From: Sphingomonas sp.
Lineage (GTDB): Bacteria > Pseudomonadota > Alphaproteobacteria > Sphingomonadales > Sphingomonadaceae
Length of the DNA stretch: 64,000 nucleotides
Direction of reading: 5' to 3'
Assembly: GCF_017745215.1 (NCBI RefSeq)
Contig: NZ_JAGHZV010000006.1
Location: 124,001-188,000 of the forward strand
Of this stretch, positions 1-7,055 are shown piece after piece. The stretch's first letter is position 1. Every line of letters begins with the position of its first letter. The position numbers and the translations under genes were made by a program. The notes beneath the pieces are model-generated. The model had not been told where the DNA came from and ran no database searches. It saw only the letters and a program-made list of their open reading frames with translations.

Positions 1-55
1 TCTGGTCCATCGGCGCGGTCCGGACCGCCACAAGTGCGAGCAGCAGTTCGATCAT
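1..55 (-). CDS. 5' end of a small or membrane protein, cut by the window edge
   Basis: Only the first 18 codons are visible, reading from an ATG at 55-53. The peptide begins MIELLLALVAVRTAPMD, a hydrophobic start that could be a signal anchor or first membrane segment. An AAGGGGAAG stretch lies a few bases upstream of the ATG on the minus strand, which is the main support for a real start. It lies downstream of the glycerate kinase gene in the same orientation and could be co-transcribed with it. Too little is present to name a family. Confidence 0.4.
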   Translation of the reverse strand, partial: MIELLLALVAVRTAPMDQ

Positions 56-110
56 GAGCTTCCCCTTGCCGGGCGTTGTCGCAAGCTTGCCGGCCAAGCG
101 CAACGGAAGG

Positions 111-905
111 CTAACGACGTTGGACCACGCTCCGGTCCGCGCCGAGATCGGCGACGACATCCGCACGCACCCCGCCCGCCAGCATGTGGCGCGTGATCCG
201 CTCGAAACAGGCGACGAAGCCGGCGATCTCCGCGCGCTCGGCCTCGCCCAGCGCGCGGCCGAGCAGCGTCGCCTGCTGCTCGCAGCGCCAGCCGACCACC
301 GTCTCGAAACCCGGCGCGCGCAGCAGGGCGATCGCGTCGAAACGTGCGAACAGGGTCGCATAGGGCCCGGCAAGCTGGTCGTTGACCCAGCGCCGCCAGC
401 CCCCCTCGGCATCCTGCTCACGCTCGAGCGGATTGATTGGTTCGGCAAGCGCAGTCGCCTCCTGCGGGGTGGCGCCGAGGCACCAGCCTTCGATCAGCAC
501 GATCTCTGGCCGCCCGGCGAATACCGGCCAGCGTTCGCGCGGCAGCCGGTCGTCGGCGAGCTTGTCGAAGGCGGGGAGCGGCGTCCGATCGTCCTCGCCT
601 GCCGCCGCCAGCGCAGCCAGCGTCGCGTCGAGCAGCGCCAGGTCGTGCGTGCCGGGCACGCCGCGGATGCGGAGCAGCGGATGCACCTCCGCCGCCAGCC
701 GCTGGCGCGCAGAAGCGCCGAGGTAGACATCGTCGAGCGAGAATGCCGCCACCCCGCCCCGCGCCTCCGCCCAGGCCTTCGCCAGCGTCGACTTGCCCGA
801 GCCTTGCGAGCCCGCGAGGCCGATCAGCGGCGGTCTGCGATGCAGCCCCTCGGCACCGGCCAGTGCCAATGCACGGTCGAGCAGCGCCATCGGAGTCAAA
901 GCCAT
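111..905 (-). CDS. D-glycerate 3-kinase (plant GLYK-type P-loop kinase)
   Basis: This 264-residue cytosolic kinase is predicted to phosphorylate D-glycerate to 3-phosphoglycerate with ATP. A Walker A loop, GSQGSGKST, lies near residues 32-40 after a short N-terminal helix, and IVLIEGWCLG in the middle matches the Walker B region of the GLYK/uridine-kinase-like fold. SLDDVY follows the P-loop as in this family, and the length is typical of bacterial GLYK proteins. It is divergent from argJ across about 55 bases. A start at Met6 is also possible. Family membership is fairly secure from the motifs; the exact substrate is by homology. It could alternatively be annotated as an uncharacterised uridine kinase-like protein. 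Confidence 0.8.
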   Translation of the reverse strand: MALTPMALLDRALALAGAEGLHRRPPLIGLAGSQGSGKSTLAKAWAEARGGVAAFSLDDVYLGASARQRLAAEVHPLLRIRGVPGTHDLALLDATLAALAAAGEDDRTPLPAFDKLADDRLPRERWPVFAGRPEIVLIEGWCLGATPQEATALAEPINPLEREQDAEGGWRRWVNDQLAGPYATLFARFDAIALLRAPGFETVVGWRCEQQATLLGRALGEAERAEIAGFVACFERITRHMLAGGVRADVVADLGADRSVVQRR

Positions 906-961
906 TGAATTCCGCCTCGCCTTACCCGATGCGGGCCGAACCTAGAGAGGAAAGGCTGTCC

Positions 962-2191
962 GTGTCCATCGCCCGCTCCCCGCTCGCCCCCGCCGCCTTC
1001 CCGTCGCTGCCCGGCATCGCAGGCGTCACGCTGCGCGTCGCCCGCGCGCGCTACAAGGCGTGGGACCGCTGCGACCTGACCTTCGCGACGCTCGACCCCG
1101 GCACCAGCGTCGCGGGCGTGCTCACCAACAGCCGCTGCCCCTCGCCCGAAGTCGAATGGTGCCGCAAGGCGCTTGTGCTCGGCCGCGCCCGTGCGCTCGT
1201 CGTCAATGCCGGCAACAGCAATGCCTTCACCGGCAATCGCGGCCGCGCCGCGGTCGAGGCGATCGCCGCGCGCGCCGCGGGCCACCTCGGCTGCGAGCCG
1301 TCGGACATCTTCGTCGCCTCGACCGGCGTGATCGGCGTGCCGCTTCCCGTCGACAAGGCCGAGGCCGGGCTCGACGCCGCCTTCACCGCCGAGCCCTGCG
1401 GCTGGGAAGATGCCGCCGCGACGATCATGACCACCGACACCTTCGCCAAGGCCGCGGCGACGCAGGCCGTGGTCGACGGGCGCACGGTCAGCCTCGTCGG
1501 CATCATCAAGGGCTCGGGGATGATCGCACCCGACATGGCGACGATGCTCGGCTTCATCTTCACCGACGCCGCGGCCGAGCCCGGCTTCCTCCAGCACGCG
1601 CTCGCCGAGGCGAACCGCCGGACCTTCTCGTGCATCACCGTCGACGGCGACACGTCGACCAGCGACACCGTGCTCGCCTTCGCCACCGGCGCCGCGGGCA
1701 ACGCACCGCTCGCGAGCGAGGACAGCAACGGCGCCGACGCCTTCCGCGCCGCGCTCGCCGACCTATGCCGCCAGCTCGCGCTGCTCGTGGTGCGCGACGG
1801 CGAGGGCGCGTCGAAGCTCATCACCATCGACGTCGACGGAGCCGAGAGCGACCGCAGCGCACACGTCATCGCGATGTCGATCGCCAATTCGCCGCTGGTG
1901 AAGACCGCGATCGCCGGCGAGGACGCGAACTGGGGCCGGGTGGTGATGGCGGTCGGCAAGGCCGGCGAGCCCGCCGAGCGCGACCGGCTCGCGATCCGCT
2001 TCGGCGACACCCAGGTCGCGCGCGACGGCCTCGCGGTCGAAGGCTATGACGAAGCGCCGGTCGCCGCCCACCTCAAGGGGCGCGAGATCGAGATCGGCGT
2101 CGACCTGGGTCTGGGGGAAGGCCGCGCGACGGTCTGGACCTGCGACCTCACCCACGGCTACATCTCGATCAACGCCGACTATCGGAGCTGA
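962..2191 (+). CDS. argJ: Bifunctional ornithine acetyltransferase / N-acetylglutamate synthase
   Basis: ArgJ moves the acetyl group from N-acetylornithine to glutamate, recycling it in the cyclic arginine pathway, and often also makes N-acetylglutamate from acetyl-CoA. The 409-residue product has the family's normal length. The self-cleavage motif KGSGMIAPDMATMLGF is present; cleavage before Thr194 would give the alpha and beta chains with Thr194 as nucleophile. The early NAGNSNAFTG and the C-terminal ANWGRVVMAVGKAG segments are conserved. I chose the GTG at 962 because AGAGGAAAGG sits about seven bases upstream; an in-frame ATG at 929 would add 11 residues that look unlike coding sequence. 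No other arginine gene lies nearby. Confidence 0.93.
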   Translation: MSIARSPLAPAAFPSLPGIAGVTLRVARARYKAWDRCDLTFATLDPGTSVAGVLTNSRCPSPEVEWCRKALVLGRARALVVNAGNSNAFTGNRGRAAVEAIAARAAGHLGCEPSDIFVASTGVIGVPLPVDKAEAGLDAAFTAEPCGWEDAAATIMTTDTFAKAAATQAVVDGRTVSLVGIIKGSGMIAPDMATMLGFIFTDAAAEPGFLQHALAEANRRTFSCITVDGDTSTSDTVLAFATGAAGNAPLASEDSNGADAFRAALADLCRQLALLVVRDGEGASKLITIDVDGAESDRSAHVIAMSIANSPLVKTAIAGEDANWGRVVMAVGKAGEPAERDRLAIRFGDTQVARDGLAVEGYDEAPVAAHLKGREIEIGVDLGLGEGRATVWTCDLTHGYISINADYRS

Positions 2192-2200
2192 CGCCGCGGC

Positions 2201-3058
2201 CTATTTCACCGTGAAATCGAAGATCCTCGCGGTGAGCGCACCCCCGGCGTTGGCGCCGCCGACCGAATAGAGGAAACCATATTCTCCCGGCGCGAGCGGC
2301 TGGAGGATCACCACTTCGAACACGCCGGGTCGGACCATCCTATAGTCGAAGCCGATCCGGTCCTTGTCCATCACGCCGACTTTCGAGCCGGCGATGTTCA
2401 TGCTGCCGACGCGTGCCTCGCGCGTGCCTTTCTTGCGCACGAGCCGGACGAGGGAGAATTCGTTGGGCGAAGTCACCGTGGCCGCGGTGCCGGCGAGCCA
2501 GGTCCCGCTCGGCGCGCCGGTGGCGGCGTTGGATTCGTCGAAGAAGAAGTAGAATTTCGGCTGTTTCTCGCCAGTCTGGACGCGCGCCGTCTCGTTCGCG
2601 ATCGAAGCCTTGACGCTCATCGAAGCGAGGCCGCCGGTGAGCGCATAACCGAAGATGCCGCCCGTCTTGGCCTGGCTCGACACGGTCGGATCGATGCGGC
2701 GCATCCGTGCGCCTTCGGCATCGGCGGCGAGCAGATAGACACCCGAGGGATGCGGCACCGCGGGATCGGGCGAGTCCATCGAGAGCGCCGGCGCGGCCGT
2801 ACCGCCGCCATTGCCGGAGGCGGCCGAGATCATCGCGGCGATGACCGGCCCGCTGACGTTCTTCTGCTTGAGCGCGATCAGGTCGTCCGTAGTGAGCGAG
2901 AACTGCACCTTCGACGACCGGATCTTCGCGATGATCGCCTCGTCGCCCAGCCCCGCGCCGGTAAGCGCGACGACGGTGTCGTTGGTGAGCGTCTCCTCCG
3001 GCGCGAGCGGCGGCGATGCGGCCAGAAGCATTACGCTGGCGAGTGCGGCCAAAAACAC
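2201..3058 (-). CDS. Secreted or periplasmic protein of unknown function
   Basis: A 285-residue product starts with a signal peptide (VFLAALASVMLLAASPPLA, cut probably near residue 20). Next comes a small helical module, about residues 25-75, with the pattern LTNDTVVALTGAGLGDEAII then ALKQKNVSGPVIAAMI, a repeat-like motif seen in bacterial secreted hypothetical proteins. The C-terminal 180 residues look beta-rich and have no motif I can name. The GTG at 3058 is preferred over the ATG at 3094 because GGGAGGA lies five bases before it and it begins exactly at the signal peptide. It is convergent with argJ, nine bases apart. The function is unknown. Confidence 0.75.
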   Translation of the reverse strand: MFLAALASVMLLAASPPLAPEETLTNDTVVALTGAGLGDEAIIAKIRSSKVQFSLTTDDLIALKQKNVSGPVIAAMISAASGNGGGTAAPALSMDSPDPAVPHPSGVYLLAADAEGARMRRIDPTVSSQAKTGGIFGYALTGGLASMSVKASIANETARVQTGEKQPKFYFFFDESNAATGAPSGTWLAGTAATVTSPNEFSLVRLVRKKGTREARVGSMNIAGSKVGVMDKDRIGFDYRMVRPGVFEVVILQPLAPGEYGFLYSVGGANAGGALTARIFDFTVK

Positions 3059-3194
3059 GTTCGTCCTCCCCCAAGGATCGCTCAACCCAGCCATGGTTGC
3101 GCCCCGCGCGCTGGCCTGTCAACGCAAAGCAAGTCCGCGGCGGAGCGGCCATCCGACGGCAGGATGACGCTCTCGTGACAGTCGCCCGAACGCA

Positions 3195-3235
3195 AGGAGC
3201 CCCGGGGCGGCATCGCCTGCCGCCCCGGGGCTCCT
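3195..3235 (-). terminator. Strong hairpin downstream of trxA
   Basis: A perfect 16-bp stem (AGGAGCCCCGGGGCGG paired with its complement) encloses a nine-base loop, 24 bases after the trxA stop. There is no clear T-run after the stem on the minus strand, so it may act as an RNA stabiliser as much as an intrinsic terminator. It probably marks the end of the long minus-strand series that includes addB and addA. Confidence 0.6.
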
Positions 3236-3258
3236 CCGAATGCGTCGGTCGCGCGAAC

Positions 3259-3579
3259 TCAGATGCCGCGCTCGATGAACTGCTTGATCCCGCTCTTGGG
3301 CAGCGCGCCGACCTGAGTCGCGGCGACTTCGCCGTTCTTGAACAGGATCATCGTGGGGATGCCGCGCACGCCGTACTTGCTCGGCGCGTCGGGATTCTCG
3401 TCGATGTCGAGCTTGACGATGGTCACCTGCTCGCCGAGCTCCTCGGCGATCTCCTCCAGCGCCGGCGCGATCATCCGGCACGGACCGCACCACTCCGCCC
3501 AGAAGTCGACGAGAACGGGCTTGTCCGAATTGAGGACGTCGGCCTGGAAGCTGTCGTCGGTGATTGCCTTGGTCGCCAT
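3259..3579 (-). CDS. trxA: Thioredoxin
   Basis: This 106-residue cytosolic dithiol oxidoreductase reduces protein disulfides using electrons from thioredoxin reductase. The active site WCGPC is intact, with Cys31 and Cys34 in the context [12 protein letters not shown]. The cis-proline segment [11 protein letters not shown] and the closing glycine-rich strand are also present, and the length is exactly that of bacterial TrxA. It lies 56 bases downstream of addA in the same orientation, a linkage common in alphaproteobacteria, and is followed by a strong hairpin. Confidence 0.97.
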   Translation of the reverse strand: MATKAITDDSFQADVLNSDKPVLVDFWAEWCGPCRMIAPALEEIAEELGEQVTIVKLDIDENPDAPSKYGVRGIPTMILFKNGEVAATQVGALPKSGIKQFIERGI

Positions 3580-3635
3580 GAGTCATACTCCGGAAGAAAC
3601 GTCGGGGCGGAACTTAGGAAGCCCGGTGCCGCTGC

Positions 3636-6600
3636 TCAAGCGCGCGAAGCCAAGCTTTGCTCCGCGCCCGCAAAGCGCGGCTTGTGCTCCGCGAGCAGCT
3701 CGGGAGGCAAGGGGTGGAAGACCGGCCCGGCCGAATAGAGCAGCGCCGCCTCCACCGTGCGGCCGGGGAAGATCACCTGGAGCGCGGCGGCATAGGCCGA
3801 CATCTGGCGCAGGTGATAGGGCGGGATATCGTCCAGCGTCGCCGGCGCGCGGCGGCCGGTCTTGAAGTCGGCGATGCGGACAAGGCTGTCGGTCACCAGC
3901 AGCCGGTCGACCGTGCCCGACACCACCGTGCCGTCGACCACCGCCGCCACCGGCGCCTCGGCGAGCGCATCCGGGCCGAAGAGATCGGCGAAGCGCGGGT
4001 CCTCGGTGACGCCCAGCGCGACGGCGGCGAGTTCGGCGCGCGCGGCGGGATCGCTCACCCCGCCGGCGCCGGCGAGCCAGCGGTCAGCCGCAGCGGCGCG
4101 ATCGGCGGGCGGAACCGACGGCAGCCGCTCGAACAGCGCGTGGAGCAGCCGCCCGCGCTCGGCCGCGGCGCGCATCGCGGCGCTCGGCGGCGGATCGGCG
4201 ACGAGGTCCTCGCCCAGCGACGACGGCGCGAGCGGGCGCGGCGGGCGTGCTTCCTCGGGCGCCGGCCGGGCAATCCACTCGGGCAGCGGTGCCGGCGCCT
4301 CCACCAGAGCTCCGGCTCGAGGCTCGGGCGCCACCGGAAGCTGGGGCTTGAGCCCTCGGAACTCGTGCTCGGTCGCCAGCGCGGCAAAGGCCCGCGCCGA
4401 GGCGGCATACCAGCTCGATTCGGGCGCTTCGCCCTTCGCCTGGGGGCCGAGCGCGCCGGTGATCACCAGCCGCTCCTCGGCGCGCGTCGCGGCGACGTAG
4501 AACAGCCGCCAATGCTCCTGGAGCTCGCGCGCTTCGGCTTCGTCCACCGCTTCGGCGAGCGGCCCGCCCCGTTCCTCCTTGCGCGGGCGGAACACGGGGA
4601 GCGCGGGGCCTTCCTCGCCCTCGGGCTTCCAGGTCAGGAAGTCGCGCGGGCTGCGCCTGGGATCGGCGGTCGCGTCGGCGAGGATCACCAGCGGCGCCTG
4701 GAGCCCCTTGGCGGCGTGCGCCGTCATCACCCGCACCGCGTCGCGCGGCTGGGCGGAGTCGCGCACGATCTCGACGTCGCCGCGATCGAACCAGTCGAGA
4801 AAGCGCTGGAGCGACGGCGTCGCCACCGTCTCGAAGTTCAGCGCGGCGTTGAGCAGCTCCTCGATCGGGTCGCGCGCTTCCTCGCCCAGCCGCAGCAGCA
4901 GCTTGCGCCGCCCCTGCATCGGGCCCGAGAGGATCTCCTCGAGGAAGCGATAGGGCGTGGTGAAGTCGGCGCGGCGCAACAGTTCGTCGAGCGGGGCGAG
5001 CCGCTCCGCCGGCTGGGTAGCGCGGAGGTGCCGCCAAAGCCCGCCGCGCTCGCGCAGCGCACCGACCATCAGCTCGTCCTGGCTCCACCCGATCAGCGGC
5101 GAGACGAGCAAGCTGGCGAGCGAGAGGTCGTCCTCGGGCTGGAGCGCGAAGCGGATCGCGGCGAGCAGGTCCTGCACCGCCAGCGGCGCGTTGAGCCGCA
5201 GCCGATCGACCCCCGCCACCGGCACGCCCTCGGCATACAGCCGTGCGACGATCAGCGAGGCGAGGTCGCCGCGGCGCTTGACCAGGATCATCACGTCCTC
5301 GGGCCGGAGCTTGCGGCCCTTGCTCTCGAGGTCGAGCGTGCCGATCCAGCCCTTGATCGCGCGCGCGATCTTGGCGGCATGCTCGCGCACCGGCTCGCCG
5401 ATCCAGCCTTCCTCGCCCGCCTCCTCGACTTCCTCGCCGGCGATCGCGAGCGGCCAGAGCGTGACGCTGCCCGGCCCCTTCACCCGGCTCGCATGGGCCT
5501 CGAGGTCGCTGAGATCCCCCATCCCCGGCTCGGGCAGCACCGCGAGCGCGGCATCGACGAACTCGAGCACCGGCGTGGTCGAGCGGAAGCTGTGGGTGAG
5601 CGACAGCGCGTCGAGCGCCTGCGCGTCGACGTCGTAATCGGCCTGGATCCGCGACTTTTCGAGGAAGCGCCGGAACGCCCAGCGGAAGAACACCGGGTCG
5701 GTGCCCTGGAACCCGAAGATCGCCTGCTTGTAGTCGCCCACCGCGAACAGGGTGCGCACGCCTTCGGGCCGGACGCCTTCGCCGGTGAAGAAGTCCTCGA
5801 CCACCGAATCGACGATCGACCATTGGCGGAGATTGGTATCCTGCGCCTCGTCGATCAGGACGTGCTCGGTCGCCTGGTCGAGCTTGAAGCGCACCCACTC
5901 GCCCATGCCCTCCTGCCCGAGCAGCGCGACCGCGGCGCGGATGAGGTCGTCGAAGTCGACTGCGCCGGCGCGGCGCTTCGCCTCGGCATAGGTGCGGGCA
6001 TAGTCGCGCCCCGCCGCCAGCCCGCGCGCGAGCAGGTCGCAATAGGCGGCACGCACCCGCATCCCGAGCAGCTCGGCGCAGCGCCCGCCGATCGCTTCGG
6101 CCAGCCCGGCATAGCCCGGATCGGCGTCGAGCAGCTTGGCCGATACCGCGCGCGGCTCGCCGTCCTTCTTGAGGAACACCAGCCGAAGGTCGTCGAGCAA
6201 CTCCGCGCGGCCGGCGGGCGAAGCGCCCAGCCATTGCCGGATCAGCTCGGCGTTCTTCTGCCCGGTCGCCGCGCTCCACGCCGAATTTGCTGCACCCAGC
6301 CGGCGCAGCGCCGCAACGTCGAACGCAGCATCGCCGCAGCATTCGACGATCTCGGCCTCGATGTCGCCGCCGGGCAGGTCCATCGCGCGCCGCAGCCAGG
6401 GCTGGACGCCCGAGGGCAGCGCCTCCAGCGCCTCGCCCGCGCGCGCGCATTCGCGCAGGAACGCTTCCGCCCCGCCCTCGCCCAGCCTGAGGCTCAGCGC
6501 GCCGACGTCCTCGACCAGCCCGCGCCGCCCTTCGCGCTCGGCGTTCACCAGCATCTCGGCCAGCGCCTCGCGCGCGAGCCCATATTCCTCGCGCGCGTCG

Positions 6601-7055
6601 AGCGGGCGGAAGCCGGGGACCAGCCCCGCCTCGACCGGGAAGGCGGCGAGCAGCCCCTGGCAGAAGCTGTGGATCGTCTGGATGCGCAGGCCGCCCCCCG
6701 GCGCGTCGAGCACCTTGGCGAAGAGCTGGCGCGCACTCTGGATCATCGCCGGCGTGGCGCTCTCGCCGAGCGCTGCCAGGTCCTCGCGAATGTCGGCCTC
6801 GGGCGCGCGCACCCAGCGCGCCAGCCGCCCGGTGATCCGTGCCGCCATCTCGGCCGCGCCGGCCTTGGTGAAGGTGAGGCACAGGATCGCGCCCGGATCG
6901 GTGCCGCGCAGCAGCAGCCGGAACACGCGCGCGGCGAGCACCTGCGTCTTGCCCGTCCCCGCCGAGGCCGAAAGCCACACGTGCCGCGCCGGATCGCTCG
7001 CGCGCCCCTGGTTGCCGGCGAGCGGCGGCAGGGTCCTGAGCTCAGTCGCGGCCAT
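3636..7055 (-). CDS. addA: AddA, helicase-nuclease subunit of the AddAB double-strand break repair complex
   Basis: AddA pairs with AddB to unwind and resect broken DNA ends up to Chi-like sites for RecA loading. The 1139-residue protein is a UvrD/Rep-type superfamily 1 helicase: Walker A SAGTGKT at 31-37, motif Ia with TFTKAGAAEMAARI, motif II IDEAQD at 401-406, and GDYKQAIFGFQG as motif III. The C-terminal RecB-like nuclease shows IADFKTG, with Asp1063 and Lys1065 as catalytic residues, followed by a QMSAYAAAL helix. The start overlaps the end of addB by 14 bases, implying translational coupling and stoichiometric synthesis. This is the alphaproteobacterial type of AddA. A long open frame on the opposite strand (3657-7127) is a codon-bias artefact. 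Confidence 0.96.
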   Translation of the reverse strand: MAATELRTLPPLAGNQGRASDPARHVWLSASAGTGKTQVLAARVFRLLLRGTDPGAILCLTFTKAGAAEMAARITGRLARWVRAPEADIREDLAALGESATPAMIQSARQLFAKVLDAPGGGLRIQTIHSFCQGLLAAFPVEAGLVPGFRPLDAREEYGLAREALAEMLVNAEREGRRGLVEDVGALSLRLGEGGAEAFLRECARAGEALEALPSGVQPWLRRAMDLPGGDIEAEIVECCGDAAFDVAALRRLGAANSAWSAATGQKNAELIRQWLGASPAGRAELLDDLRLVFLKKDGEPRAVSAKLLDADPGYAGLAEAIGGRCAELLGMRVRAAYCDLLARGLAAGRDYARTYAEAKRRAGAVDFDDLIRAAVALLGQEGMGEWVRFKLDQATEHVLIDEAQDTNLRQWSIVDSVVEDFFTGEGVRPEGVRTLFAVGDYKQAIFGFQGTDPVFFRWAFRRFLEKSRIQADYDVDAQALDALSLTHSFRSTTPVLEFVDAALAVLPEPGMGDLSDLEAHASRVKGPGSVTLWPLAIAGEEVEEAGEEGWIGEPVREHAAKIARAIKGWIGTLDLESKGRKLRPEDVMILVKRRGDLASLIVARLYAEGVPVAGVDRLRLNAPLAVQDLLAAIRFALQPEDDLSLASLLVSPLIGWSQDELMVGALRERGGLWRHLRATQPAERLAPLDELLRRADFTTPYRFLEEILSGPMQGRRKLLLRLGEEARDPIEELLNAALNFETVATPSLQRFLDWFDRGDVEIVRDSAQPRDAVRVMTAHAAKGLQAPLVILADATADPRRSPRDFLTWKPEGEEGPALPVFRPRKEERGGPLAEAVDEAEARELQEHWRLFYVAATRAEERLVITGALGPQAKGEAPESSWYAASARAFAALATEHEFRGLKPQLPVAPEPRAGALVEAPAPLPEWIARPAPEEARPPRPLAPSSLGEDLVADPPPSAAMRAAAERGRLLHALFERLPSVPPADRAAAADRWLAGAGGVSDPAARAELAAVALGVTEDPRFADLFGPDALAEAPVAAVVDGTVVSGTVDRLLVTDSLVRIADFKTGRRAPATLDDIPPYHLRQMSAYAAALQVIFPGRTVEAALLYSAGPVFHPLPPELLAEHKPRFAGAEQSLASRA